Below, piece by piece: positions 24,901 to 36,687 of a stretch of DNA of 64,000 bases. Position 1 is the stretch's first letter. Every line of letters starts with the position of its first letter. The translations under genes and the position numbers were made by a program. Origin of the DNA: Nageia nagi (lineage: Eukaryota > Pinophyta); NCBI GenBank assembly GCA_050084985.1, contig JBITNC010000001.1, forward strand, positions 174,282,001 to 174,346,000, read 5' to 3'. The notes under the pieces were generated by a model. That model ran no database searches. It saw only the letters and a program-made list of their open reading frames with translations, and was not told the DNA's origin.

Positions 24901-25883
24901 CTATAGTCAAATCGTATAAATCCATAGGCTCTAAGATTTCATTATCCCAATTAATTCTAGGCTAGGATTGCACTTTCTCAAGTACCTCAAGCTTAATAGG
25001 ACCCCCTTTTGTCAAATACTTGTGGTCTTGCCATATAAACACTAAATTGAATTAATAAAAGGAGCAAGAAATGACTAAACATTGCAAAACTAGAATGTCC
25101 AAGGTAAATGAATTGAGGAAACATGAAAAATATATATACTCCTTGAATAATTATAAAAATAATGACAATTGCTCTCAATAATTAAGCCTTTCTTGAACAT
25201 AGCCACAAACTAGGGTTTTTTGGCCTAATTTTTCCACACCCATGTGTTTAGAAATTACACACAACATGAAATATTGCATAGACTATAAAAATAATTTAAA
25301 CAAACTTAATACTAAACCATAACAATAATAATAAGAAAAATGCCCTACTTTTCCCTCTAATCAATATAAAAAATGAAAACATTAAGAAACCCCATGCCCT
25401 ATCCTTATAGAGAAATAACAACTATAAAATGGAGAAAATGGAATAGAAATATAACAGTTGCTAACTCATCACATGGTAAAATAAGTGACTCCAATTATAC
25501 TCTTCCACATGGCCCTGTATCCAAGCTAAAGGCCTCTTAATAAAATTCTAATCAATAATTTTAGTACAACAACTTAAAGATAAGAGTTAAAGTGGATTTT
25601 AGAGGGTCCCACACAACAAATCAAAAGTCAAATATCCAAATAGGTAGGAGCTAAGTTAGGCAAGGTGGTCAAATAAAATGTCAACAACTACTCTAGCTCA
25701 GTGAATGTAGCAAAAATAAAAATATAGGTTAAATTTTAACACTTTTTTGGTCCCAAACCATAGGTATGCATCCTTTTTAATTTCTCTAAAATTATGGATA
25801 TAACTAGCAATTTTTATGGTTAATCTAGTAGAAGAATATATTATCTGCATGAAAAGTTCTTTTTGAAAAGCTAATTCATTGCA

Positions 25884-25898
25884 AATAGAGGGGAAAGA
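25884..25898 (+). promoter_or_regulatory. Polypurine tract of the 7.3-kb element
   Basis: AAATAGAGGGGAAAGA lies directly before the 3' LTR start and matches the tract at 3719-3733. Confidence 0.8.
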
Positions 25899-26593
25899 TG
25901 TAGACACCAAAAAGTGATTTATTATTTATTTAATAAATCATATTTTAGATATCCCTAAAAATATTAAAAGAAATATTACAAATACCAAGATAAAGTTGAT
26001 ATTACAATGCAATACTATGTGTTATATTAAATGCTATATCATTTACCATGGTTCATATTTTAAAGTATCTTGAATACAAAAATGATTATATTATTTCTAT
26101 GAATCACCTTGCACTCCTTTCTATTGCCTTGCAGGTTATAAATATAGGAGTTAGAGGTTGACATCCCTATAGAATCTCTCTGATAGGTGGTTATCCTATA
26201 CATCATACTTACATGTCTTTTGATGTCAGCTATTGGAAGATTTATTTTCTCTGAGCTATTATTAATGCTATATTTTATGTGTTATCTAATGCTATAGGTT
26301 TAGCATCATTCATGTCCTAGAGTCAACACATCATTAGCACCATTCAAATCCATGATCTAGAGCTATAAATAGAAGAGATTTTATCATTTGGTTTCACATG
26401 TTTCATCATTCCTTTGTCAAATTTCATCTCTAATATAATCCAGTCCTCCATTTTCCCTTATCACATCTTGAGGATTGTCATATCATAATTAGGTACACAT
26501 ATTTTATTTATTTATTTGTATATGTAAATAAATGTCATCTTAGTAGATTTATGTTGTGTTTGTATTTGTTATTTACACAATTTATCATCTATA
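25899..26593 (+). repeat. 3' LTR of the 7.3-kb gag/PMD element
   Basis: It starts TGTAGACACCAAAAAGTG and ends TTTATCATCTATA. It is the same length within one base as the 5' copy, with roughly one difference in ten to fifteen bases by eye, so the element is much older than the 18-kb Tat element. Confidence 0.93.
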
Positions 26594-26735
26594 ATATCAA
26601 TCTTTAATTCATCCATCAATACATTGATTTATACCTATATTAGTCCTCCAATTAACTTATTTCCAATATTTATTGATTATGCACTTCCTCTTATCTTGGA
26701 ATAATTATTGCATGATTCACACATATGATTCATAG

Positions 26736-27330
26736 TCATTTTTTGGGTGAAAAGCAATGAATGAATCTTCTATAGTATTTACATAACCCTAAAAACCCTC
26801 TCAATTGAGTCAAGGTAGTGGGTGCTAACCAATCATATATTGCTACAATTTTCTTCTCATCAACTCCTACTCCTTCATGGTTGATTATGTTCCCTAAGTA
26901 CAATATTTCTATCATAATAAATTCACATTTAGAATGTTTAGCATAAAATTGTTGATCTTGAAAAATACTCAAAATAATATCTAAGTGTTGGAGGTGTTCC
27001 TCCTATTTTTTATTATATATGAGTATATCATAAAATAAAACCAATACAAATATTATCAAGTGCTCCCTAAAAACCTAATTCATATCACATTGAAATGTGG
27101 TGAGTACATTAGTCAATCCAAATGGTATAGCCAAAAACTCAAAATATCCATAGTTGCATCTAAATGCTATCTTTTGGATATCTTATTTCATTATTTTTAT
27201 TTGATGGTATCTAGATCATCTACTTTAGGAATAAGATACCTATTTTTGATGATCTAAGGATGCCATGTTGAAGGGATTCCTCATAGGTTGGCTCTTAACA
27301 AAGAGAATAAGTACAATTCCATAATACCAT
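26736..27330 (-). pseudogene. Chromovirus-type reverse transcriptase fragment
   Basis: Reading down the minus strand from 27260: NRYLIPKVDDLD, then after a deletion [25 protein letters not shown], then VFREH, LFYDILIYNKK, and at 26972-26736 QQFYAKHSKCEFIMIEILYLG, VGVDEKKIVAIYDWLAP, LRGFLGLCKYYRRFIH. The catalytic pair is damaged: FFDDILIY of the family is LFYDILIY here. The piece ends where the RNase H should begin. It resembles the RT at 11.9-12.5 kb and is likely a copy of a related family. Confidence 0.88.
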
Positions 27331-27849
27331 TGGATGGATTTAATGATGATGATCATTATTGATGCCTCAATTAAGGGAAAACTCATAGAATTAACAACCA
27401 CCTCAATTGCATATTATAAGGTGTTCCAAGCCTCCTAAACTCTCCCTAAACTACATGCCCAAGGGTGCTTGATATCATCAGGACTTTAGAAGCTTCTAAA
27501 AGAAGAAATAGTTTTAATATTAAAATCAATATATCCTCATAATTATGCTTCAATACCTAATATAACATATCTTATATTTGGATCTTACCTAATAGTCATC
27601 ACCCCAACCTCCAAATCCAATTTTAGCCTCTTATAGGCCCTCAAATTCTCAAATATGGGGTTAGGTGTATTCCCCAATATGCCTTGGTGTTATGCATACC
27701 CATCATTATCCTTTTAGAGGCTACCTACATCAAATACATATCATCATGGGCCAACATGGGGGGTCTAGGGTCATCCCCAAGTGTGACGAAGGTGTGCTAG
27801 TGCAAGGATGCTCCCCAAGTCCAATGCTAGTATTATAAGCATCCATCCA

Positions 27850-28113
27850 TACCATGTGTTAACTATCATATCATACAAGGTGTTGGGATTTCCATAATCC
27901 AATTGTTGGGATCTCCAAGTCTATAAAAATAACAATTTGATAACTCATCCTAAGTTTTTTGGGAGAAAAACATCCCACTTTGTGGATCACAATGTAGGTC
28001 CATTGTACCATTATTATTTTATCCTAAGTTACTACACGTAAGAATAAAAATAAATTTTTTTACAAAAGGGATGCCAAAGATCCCAAATTTTTTCAATTTT
28101 GGTCAAAAGGGGA
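27850..28113 (-). repeat. Possible LTR end of a minus-strand chromovirus
   Basis: On the minus strand the text at 28113 begins TGTAACATCCCCTTTTG, like the chromovirus LTR start TGTGACATCCCCC seen at 14430. It lies upstream of the RT fragment in the correct orientation and cuts the hAT frame. No partner or target duplication was found; the left limit is a guess. Confidence 0.3.
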
Positions 28114-28119
28114 TGTTAC

Positions 28120-29530
28120 ATTATTAGGCACCATGCTCTCTTTGTAGGCATAAAGACCATCCATAACTTCTTCATCAAGCTCAAATATATCACTAAAAAA
28201 AATTGGGGTTTAAGTAAAACCTTTCTATATGTAAGGGTCAATGGATTTTATTGGCTCATTTCATATTATTGATACAAAAAATGTGATCAAATTTGTACTT
28301 GTCTTCATCATAAAGTTTTTGGATAACTTCATTTTACCTATCAATGAATTCATATAGATAGACCATTAGCATTTGGTTGCCATATACAAGGCATAAAATC
28401 TTGAACAAATATCCTATCACCTAAAAATTAATAAATATATTAGTAATTTACATTTATAAATTAAAAAAATGAAAAAACATAACTAGACATTTAAATTACC
28501 TTCATGTTTTCCTTAACACCCTTCCAAAAAAATCATCAAAAATTATCTTGATGACCCTCTCCTCATCCCCCTTATTGTGAAAAGGAGACCCTAACCTCCA
28601 TTCACTCACAAACACAATTGAAAGGATTTACAATACAATGAAGTTAGAGGCAAAACAAGTGGATCTTGGGTGAATAGTCTACTATCCACCATTATGATCT
28701 CTTATCAAACTAAGCACCCATGTAGGGTTATATATAAATTTTTTAATATTTTTGCCCTCCTCAATCACTCTTTTAACACATGAAAAATTGCCAATGTCCT
28801 TGAAAATGAGGTCAATGGGATACATATGTTGTGGCATTGTCCATCACTACATGGAAAACATTCTCAACATCCACTTTCACCACCATATTTCCAACAATTT
28901 GAAAAGGAGATATGTATTTTTTACTTTTTGGGAGACATAAATTGACTTCAAGAATATCATTGATCCAATTGAAGCCATTAAGAAATGGACGAGTGTGTAA
29001 TTCTTTGCATATATCAATTTATTGGATAAAATGTTGCATCCATATTTGTCAAACCTTATTTTTCTTATCCACTAGGGTGCATATGTGAGAAAAAACATTA
29101 TCAAGAAAAGGATTGCTCAAATATTTTGTAATAAGGGGCTTCATCTATCTACCAATTTCAACATTAAAAAGAATATTGCAATAGTACCAAAAGACTATAG
29201 TTATAGCTCAAGTTGAACTGGTCTTTTCCTTCTCCCATGTTGTAGCTCCTAAGGAAGGTTTTCCCTCTTCACTAAGAATAAATAAACCCTTTAATGCATC
29301 ATGCATTTATATGCTATCACCACTCAAATACCAAATGCATATGCCAAGGATAGACTTTGATGGTAATATTGAATCATGGTATTTGAATCGATTAATACTA
29401 ACCCTATAAGTCTTCTTGCAATAATTGCAAATTACTTTGTTGGAAAGAATACCATTCTTATCATTCTTTCAAATAGGATCCTTCCCTACAAATGAGCTTT
29501 AATTCCCCTCATCTTTGGAAGTGATCTATA
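28120..29530 (-). pseudogene. hAT-family transposase, broken, C-terminus missing
   Basis: On the minus strand a BED-type zinc finger is seen near 29490-29380 (VGKDPI, then CNYCKKTYRVSINRFKYHDS, C-x2-C and one His). The catalytic part follows at 28900-28100: VVMDNATTYVS (family QVV-TDNASNYV), KDIGNF, KRVIEEGKNIKKFIYN, TWVLSLIRDH, ERVIKIIFDDFF, and finally LDEEVMDGLYAYKESMVP. This is the order in plant hAT transposases, which cut and paste DNA with short terminal inverted repeats. The C-terminal dimer region is absent: the text ends at the LTR-like start at 28113. Stops and frame changes are many. Confidence 0.78.
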
Positions 29531-30590
29531 AATAAAGCCATTTGATTTATGGGCATGCTTAAAAAAAATTGAGTTTGCTTGAAAAAAAACTCTACCTCTA
29601 GAAAAACCCTACAAAAAAACTTATGATGAAAAATAAAAAAAATAAAAAAAAATAATTTCCTTTAAAAAAATAAAAAACCTAAGAAAAAATTTTCTTTTAA
29701 AAAAATAAAAAATCCTACCCTTGAAAATCATGGTGATATACTCCAAATCCTTGGTGAAAGGATCCAAATCCTTGATGAAATGCAAAATCTTGTGAAATTA
29801 TAACCTAAAACAAAGCACAAGTAAAATGAAAAAATGCAAATGCTTTTTCACCTTTAACCTATTTTTCATTTTTTTTACTTGCTAGTTTTGTGAGTACCTT
29901 TTGAGTTTCCATGATTAACTTTCTAGAAGCTCGTTGAAACTCAATAGTGATGTTTTGGGTGAGTTACTCATTTGTGGAAAAACACCACAAGTTTTGTGGT
30001 TACTCTTGATTTCTCAGCAATTCTTCAAATAATGTATATAAGAATAGAATATTTGGCAAGATATTGGCTATAAAAATATAATAATTAGCAAGGATCCATG
30101 TTTGATTTGAGACAACTTAAAGTAAGGCTACTTTTAGGAAGTGTAGGTTTCAACATTAGATAAATCCAAGTTGTGTGATATTTTATCGAATGTAATTTCG
30201 TGACTTTGTTGCATGGTATTAAATATATTTATATGGGTAAAGGTTCAAAGTGTGCTAATAGGACATGGAGATCTTGAAGTAGTGATAGTGCTATTGTTGG
30301 AATGTGATGTTGACTAAGGTTGATATTTCTATCTTCTAAAGTCTCCAAATAGCATCCTTATATCAACTTTTAGTTTTCTTATAATTTCCCTCTAATATTT
30401 AGTAGGTAGAATATGCTTGTAACTATCAAAAGAGAATATGATAGTATGCAATTATAGGTTTTCTTACATAAAAACTATAGAATCCTTTGTTTAGGATTAC
30501 AAGGATGTAGTATTAGTGTTTTTATATACTATTCATGGTTTTTTCAAGCTGAATGGAATAGTGGAAAAAATGAAATTTACTCCATTGCAC
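29531..30590. other. AT-rich stretch with A-runs, no gene seen
   Basis: From 29560 to 29720 there are repeated A-runs of six to eight bases with AAAAAATAAAAAA text, a low-complexity tract. The rest has no domain or repeat. Confidence 0.5.
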
Positions 30591-30594
30591 TTTG

Positions 30595-30824
30595 CTTCAT
30601 TCTTATTTGTGTATAATCATAGTTTTTGATTCTACTTCATTCTCATTTGTGTATAGTCATAGTTTTGGATTATTCTTCATTATCATCTATGTATTTTCAC
30701 AGTTCTTGATTTTGCTTCATTCTCATCTATGAATAATCATAAATTTGGATTCTTCATTCTCGTTTGTGTATTTTCATAGTTTTGGATTCTTCTTCATTCT
30801 TGTTTGTGTATTTTTATAATTATA
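30595..30824 (+). repeat. Tandem repeat, about 41-bp unit, six copies
   Basis: Each copy begins CTTCATTCTCATTTGTG, continues TATAGTCATAGTTTTGG and ends ATTCT. Starts are near 30595, 30636, 30678, 30716, 30753 and 30792. The unit varies between 37 and 42 bases and copies differ at a few positions. Confidence 0.85.
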
Positions 30825-31059
30825 CTAAAGCTCATCAAGAAGCATTTCATCAAATTAAACAATCCTCCCAATAATAGAAGTTTGTCTGTGAAATATACTA
30901 TCTAATATCTAATAACCCAGCATAGTAGGTAAACATCACTAACTTCACTATACTCATCTAGTTACACTATTACACATCTTGAAGAATAATATGAATCTAA
31001 ACCTAGTTCAATACCAAAAATACCAAAGGATACATTTTGTATTCTTTATAAACCTTATT

Positions 31060-31340
31060 CAATAGAGATCATGGATAACTTGGATAACAATTGAAGATTA
31101 CTATAGAGTTTGTGATGTAATAAATGAGATATTCATAATGAATCAAAAGGAAGATGAACTGTTGGAAGATTATGTGGAGAGATTATACTTTACCATGTAA
31201 AGAGAAAAATTGATGTTTGATGAAGATTCCATGAAGAATGTGTTCTTGAAAGGCATCAAAGATATTTATGTGGAAGCTCTGAACTTGATGGAAGGAGGAA
31301 ATGGATTGTAGAATCTTGAAAAATATTGGTACAAAGTTAA
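31060..31340 (+). pseudogene. Ty3/gypsy gag fragment
   Basis: One frame reads CDVINEIFIMNQKEDELLEDYVERL, then FDEDSMKNVFLKGIKDIYVEALNLMEGG. The pattern Q-x2-DE-x3-DYVERF, then a helix ending in LN-L-G, is that of plant gypsy gag. There is one TAA where Gln is expected (after YFTM) and one TAG. No other part of this element is visible next to it. Confidence 0.55.
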
Positions 31341-31704
31341 TTTTATACTCATGTATGATCCTTCATCCTCTTTTCAAAATAAATCATCCTCTTGAACCTC
31401 TATATTGAGTCATTCATATTGTGATATGGATTAATCACTCAATAATTCTTAACATCTTCCCCAACAATGGAGCTAAAAATGACTTATTTATGATATGTTA
31501 TTTTAATATTGTTTGAGGCTACTTGGTTTTGCAAGGTATATTACACAATATGTGTAGATATCAAAATGACTACTCCTAATATGTTATAGTAAATAAAACA
31601 TTCTAACTACTAAAATCAATTCTTGGGAACCAAATCTAACTTATGAATTTCAAATAAGCATGTTAAAAGTAGGAAATTTGCAAGAAAGAAAATTTTAACT
31701 AGAA

Positions 31705-32174
31705 TGAATACTTTGAAGATGTTAAAATAATTTAAGATATTGAATTTCAAAGAAATTCATGCATACTATCTTATTCTTCTACTCTTTGTGTCAAAATTAA
31801 CATGCTATAGATTGATTAGTTCTATGTGCAACTGGCCAATCGGTTAGTCCTTCAACCAACTGGCTCATCGAGTAGTTGTGTTTTTGGAGTTTTACTAAAG
31901 GTTTTTGTCTCTTTATTTATTTCCCTTATTTTTTGCTTTCCAGGAAGGTGAAGTGAATAGTCTAGGTCACCCATGGCATGTAGAATGTATTTAGGTATTA
32001 TTTCAAAATTTTGTAGGTGTTAGAGTGTGTTATCAATAATCTAAGGCAATTTTATGGTGTTGTGTGAAACTATGAGCATCAATTGATGAATGAATTCTAC
32101 CTTTGAGTTGTAGAACTATTTCAATTATGAATTTCTTAAGTAATTCATTTATTTATTTAGATTTAATAACTTCA
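31705..32174 (+). repeat. 5' LTR of copia-1
   Basis: It starts TGAATACTTTGAAGATGTT and ends AATAACTTCA. It aligns over its full length with 59683-60150 with many differences, so it is old. A primer site TGGTATCAAAT (32177-32187, initiator-Met type) follows. Confidence 0.9.
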
Positions 32175-32240
32175 TTTGGTATCAAATATTTGTTGGATCA
32201 TATTGGGTTCAAGAAGTTTTCCAGGAAGAGAAGAGAAGAA

Positions 32241-32718
32241 ATGGCAAGCAACTCAAATGCAATCTCCATTCCAAAATTTTATGGGAGTGACTATGAGTAC
32301 TAGAGCATCCATATGAAGACTCTCCTAAAGTGAAGAGGCTAATAGGATATTGTAGATGCTAGCTACAGTGATCCAGCTCATTGATCATTGAAATGCCTTG
32401 AGTGAAAATGCAAAAATATTGCAAAGGAGAAAGGGACACATAATTACATGGCTCTATCTTTCATCCAAGAAGATCGAGATAAGAGCATTTTTCCCAAAAT
32501 CTCAACTTTTGTCTCATCCTAGGAAGCATGGACAACATTGAGAGAAGGCTACCAAGGGATCCTTAAAGTGAAAGAGGTGAAAATCCAAACATTGAGAAGA
32601 GAGTTTGAGAATTTAAATAAGGAAGAGAAGGATATTGCTAGAGATTATTGTGTAAGAGTGAAAGTCATAGTCAATAAAATGACCACTCTTGGAGAGAAGA
32701 TAGAGAAGGAGGTATTCA
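32241..32718 (+). pseudogene. Copia-1 gag, first part, broken
   Basis: The ATG at 32241 opens MASNSNAISIPKFYGSDYEY, the usual start of gag in this copia group (IP-F-G-YE-W), with a stop at the expected Trp. At 32538-32718 a clean stretch reads REGYQGILKVKEVKIQTLRREFENL and YCVRVKVIVNKMTTLGEKI, the helical gag core. The text breaks off after EVFIK where copia-2 is inserted; the matching continuation is at 56310. Confidence 0.85.
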
Positions 32719-32723
32719 TCAAG

Positions 32724-33218
32724 TTATGAGTTTAAATAAATTTAAATAATCAAAATTGGAGCTAAGATATAATAACAATAAATGGAACTGAATAGGAACA
32801 AGCTCAATTAATGTAAAAACTTAGATTGCAATATATGAAGTAAAGTAATGAAGCTTCATTAACTCTTTAATGGTGAGAGTTGCATGAAATTGGAAACTAT
32901 AGTAATGCAACACTTTCATAAGAAAAACTAAACTAAGATACAAGTATTCTAACATATTCCAGGGCATGTTCAAAGATAAAAGAAAAATGCATAAGAAAGC
33001 CAAAAAATGCATCAAGATTGGGAGGGTACAATATACTTCAAATTTGGGCTTAACTAGTAGGCTGCAGACCAGTTGGATAGGTCTAATCAATTGGCTAAGG
33101 ATTAGTTGGCATTTGGGTGTTGGTTGGTTGATTTTTTAGCTAATTTTCAAGGCATTAGTTAGTTAGTAAACTTAGAAAATAAGTAAAATATCTTGGGACA
33201 TGTGATGAGTTTCCAATG
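32724..33218 (-). repeat. 3' LTR of copia-2
   Basis: On the plus text it runs from TTATGAGTTTAAAT to GAGTTTCCAATG. Its outer bases have changed from the expected TG and CA (TTA and CATTGG on the minus strand). A polypurine tract ATCAAGGGGAGAA (minus strand, 33219-33231) lies just inside. Confidence 0.88.
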
Positions 33219-34748
33219 TTCTCCCCTTGATGTAAATAAGGCTCATCATACAGACTCTAAGCATCATATATTGAGCCTTGATAATACCTTTCATGAAGAT
33301 ATTGACCAAATTTATCTTGGTGTTTCAATATTGAAGCTCAATTTGTTTCTTCTCCACCATGTCATAGATGAAATAATACTTCAATTGAAAGTGCTTGGAC
33401 TTGCTATGGTGGATGGGATTGTGTGTCAATTGAATGACACTTTGATTATAATAGTAAAGAATTATTGGTCCATGTTGTTTCTCACTAATCTCTTCAAGAA
33501 ATTTCCTCAACCATAATGCTTGAGCATTGGCTGCTATACAAGCAATATATTCTACTTCATAAGAAGAAAGTGCTAATATAGAATGCTTCTTGAAGCTTCA
33601 TGTAATCAAACTTGAACCAAGTGAGAAACATTGTTCAAAAGTGGATTTGCTATCATCTAGATTGCTACCCTAATCATTATACTAGAAACCAACTAGTTTC
33701 ATCTTCTCCACATGAGAATAATATCAAAAAACTTAATGGTGCCTTTAACATATCTCAAAATTTGTTTGGAAACCTTCATATGTAAAAGGGAAGGATCATT
33801 AATATATGTAGACACCATTGAGATAACAAATTGAATATCAATCCTAGTATTGCAAAGAAACATGAAACTACCTACAATGCTCCTAAATTCTATTACATTA
33901 GTTTTTGAATCACCATCATCTTTGTAAACAACTCTCCATGAGTTACAAGATTTAAAATACCAGTACAATTATACATGCCATATTTTTTAAGAATGTCTCT
34001 AGCATACTTGATTTGACAAACAATAATATGTTCTTGACATTGGTGAACCTTCATGCCAAAAAAATCATAAGGTCTAAATCCTTTATATCAAACTCATGCA
34101 TCAAATTAGTTTTCAATTTTCCATTCATGATAGAATCACTTCCCAAATAAATTAAATCATCAACATAAATATAAACAAGCAAAATATGATTACCTTCTCT
34201 CTTAATGTAGAGTGTTGGCTCATTTTACTCTTGATGAGCCAAACCTTTGGATGTATCCATCAATATGGGTGTACCAAGCTCTTGAAATCCTTGAGTTTGT
34301 TGCACATAAACCTCCTCATCCAAGTAGACATTAAATAATTTACTCTTTACATCCATGTGATGTACACTTCAATGCTTTTAGGAATCTAATGAAACAATAA
34401 TTCTTACTATTTCTTGTCTAGCAACCAGTGCAAAAGCCTCATAAAAATCCACACCATATTTTTGTGTAAACCCTTTGGTAACCAATCTTGATTTATGTCT
34501 TTCAATTGTTCCATCACTATTTATATTTAGTTTTGTAGACCCACTTGGAGCCTACACATCTCTTTCCTTCGGGAAACTCACAAAGTTCTCAAGTATCTTT
34601 CTTTTCAATTGAGTAAAAATCTTCTTGCATGGCCTTCAATCACATATTTTTGGTCCAAGATTACTCATAACAAGATGGATCAATATAAGAAAAAATAACA
34701 TTTTGGGCTACACACAATGTATAATTAACCATATCCCCCTTTGGGTAT
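33219..34748 (-). pseudogene. Copia-2 reverse transcriptase (rest) and RNase H, broken
   Basis: From 34748 down: CVAQNVIFSYIDPSCYE, KKDTWELCE-like text, KWVYKTKY, then near 34175 YIYVDDLIYLG with the catalytic Asp pair intact. At 33968-33699 comes VIEFRSIVGSFMFLCNTRID, PSLLHMKVSKQILRYVKGT, the start of RNase H. At 33510-33325 comes GPIILYYYNQSVIQLTHNPI and KYYFIYDMVEKKQIEL, the end of RNase H; the Asp of C-DN is Tyr here. The frame shifts several times. The N-terminal part of this RT is at 53.1-53.4 kb. Confidence 0.9.
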
Positions 34749-35598
34749 TGTTGCTGTGAAAATAAAGCTGGAATGTAGAATAACATGAAATACAAATTAT
34801 TCTTAAATCTTCATTGAACCTCAATTTATGTAAAATAGATAAACATGTTGTAATTGTAAAATGATATTGATTTTTAGTTCAAACTACAATTTGCCCTTGG
34901 AAGGGACTTTTACAAATGCCATTTGCCAAAATAAGAGTATTAGTTCTCCATTGTTTTTGATTTGCTTGCTTCTTTCCTTGATATGAACAACCTGTAAATC
35001 CTACACACATGCAAAAGACAATAACATCAAAGCATCTACGCATGACATGAATTGAATTGAAACTAGCATAAAATAATAAAATGTATGAAATCACAAGATT
35101 TTGGTAGCATTACCCTACTTCAAAAATGGGTCAAGATTCTCTCTAATTTGCTTTATATTAACTTGTATTTATAGATTTTGGGTGAGATGTTCAAAGGCTG
35201 GTAAGAGGAAGTGAAAAGCCACTGTAGGTCATAACTGACCCCCTCTATCCACATCATCTTGGAAAGTTGAAATGTTTCAACTTTCCCTCACTATTTTGGC
35301 TTCTTGTTCGGCTATTACAGAGTCACCGGCGATTGCCCTACGAATCACCGACGATCGCCTCAAAATGTCGATGACTATCTTGGGTCATTGGTGACTGGCT
35401 TTCAATTTTGTGACAATATTAAAATGACTACCTAATAGCCAATTTTACCTAAAAAGAGTCATGTGACCACCCATTTTGCATGTACTCGATGGGAGCTATC
35501 CAATAATAGGGTTTTTAGACCTATTTTATATTGTTGCGAAGAGTTATGATTATTTTAATGTTTACTAGTTAAAAAGGGGACATTTTTAGGTGTCTACA
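34749..35598 (-). repeat. 3' LTR of the 18-kb Tat element
   Basis: On the minus strand it starts TGTAGACACCTAAAAATG and ends GCAACA. A TATA-like CTATAAATACAAG is near 35170. Both LTRs hold an identical 71-codon open frame which I take as chance. Confidence 0.96.
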
Positions 35599-35613
35599 TT
35601 TTGCCCCTTTTTG
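35599..35613 (-). promoter_or_regulatory. Polypurine tract of the 18-kb Tat element
   Basis: On the minus strand AAAAAGGGGCAAAA precedes the LTR start TGTAGACACC directly. Confidence 0.9.
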
Positions 35614-36074
35614 AATTATCAACTGAAAATGCGGTTGATAATTTCAAAAATATAGAATGAGAAGCTTTGTTTCTTTTTTATGATATAAGTTTTAACTCAA
35701 TTTCTTAGATGAATCAAAATTATGATAAAATGTGTTTTCATTTTACATTTGATGTAGTTTTGAAAACAAATTTAAATATACTTTAGAAGTGACTGTTTTC
35801 GGTATGACAATGTGTTGAGCTTGTGTGACAGTTGCATGACATTTCTATTATGTCATTTTGCATGTCTAAGTGCACATGTACCATATAAGTCCTCTTTAGT
35901 ATATGAGTTTGATGGTATTGTCCTTTGTCCCGACAACGAGGTTTCAAGATGATCTCCTGTAACAATGATACATCACATCTTATCGTATTTTGATTTTATT
36001 GACCAATTCAAGGTTGCTTTGAGAAAATTTTAATATTCTCATGGCTATTTCCAAATGCAGCACTTTACTTCCAA

Positions 36075-36170
36075 TCATTGGTGTTTAGTTGCAGTCATCG
36101 ACATTTGTCTTCAAGTCATCGACATTTAGTTACAGTCGTCAACATCCGTCTCCAAGTCGCTGGGTGTTTC
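36075..36170 (+). repeat. 20-21-bp tandem repeat upstream of the PMD gene
   Basis: TCATCGACATTTAGTTACAG and variants start at 36075, 36095, 36116, 36136 and 36157. A related series is in the 5' leader at 51955-52110, and looser forms (TCACCGGCGAT) are in both LTRs. Confidence 0.8.
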
Positions 36171-36295
36171 AAAAAGAAAAAGTTTTGACTTTTTCTCATT
36201 CCTTTCTTTTTAGCTGTCACTTTCATTATCAGCCAGCATGAGTTTCCCTTGCGATCTTGTTGATTTCTAGTTGTTTATATTCGGTAAAATCACCA

Positions 36296-36346
36296 TGCCT
36301 CCATGTAGACGCTCCATTGGCCGTTCTTGACCTATCCAGGAAGAGT
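36296..36346 (+). other. Possible first exon of the PMD gene
   Basis: ATG at 36296 gives MPPCRRSIGRS, a stop, then PIQEE before a GTTAGGG that could be a splice donor. With the acceptor at 36687 the intron would be about 340 bases and is T-rich towards its end. This is inference from splice-like words only. Confidence 0.3.
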
Positions 36347-36687
36347 TAGGGTTTTGAAATCACTTTCTTTTCTATTTTTTATTTATAACTTGTAATTTAA
36401 TAGTTTAATTTCAAAATTAAAACCATGTATGACATTTAAAAATCATTTTGATTATTTTTATTGGATGAATTTTGTAAATCATACTTATATATATATTTTT
36501 TGTGACATTTTTCATAATTTGGCCTCGGTCACCGACCTAGGCCGAACGATGATAGAGTCGTCAACGTTTGGAATGCGAATGCCGGTGATCGAGTCTTACC
36601 TATTTGAAACACCGACATTTTAGTATGAAATGGAATTTTTCTTTTTTTCTTTTCTTTTTTGAGCTGAACCTTTTTAACATTATACAG

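Larger units (their letters stand above)
19297..26593 (+). mobile_element. 7.3-kb Tat-related element: gag in sense, PMD gene in antisense, no pol
   Basis: Direct repeats of 696 and 695 bases enclose a 5.9-kb internal part. ATATT at 19292-19296 and ATATC at 26594-26598 are a target duplication with one change. A polypurine tract lies before the 3' LTR. Sense gag is at 20.1-22.5 kb, and an antisense plant-mobile-domain gene is at 24.9-23.2 kb. No RT, RNase H or integrase is visible. It looks like a non-autonomous form that keeps gag and the antisense gene; loss of pol by later deletion is the other reading. Confidence 0.88.

Noticed and set aside
30595-30824. CRISPR-like array
   Set aside because: Units are contiguous without unique spacers, and the setting is a plant genome; it is a minisatellite.
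34879-35094. 71-codon open frame, identical at 52380-52595
   Set aside because: Both lie inside the two LTRs of the Tat element and are identical because the LTRs are; no domain.
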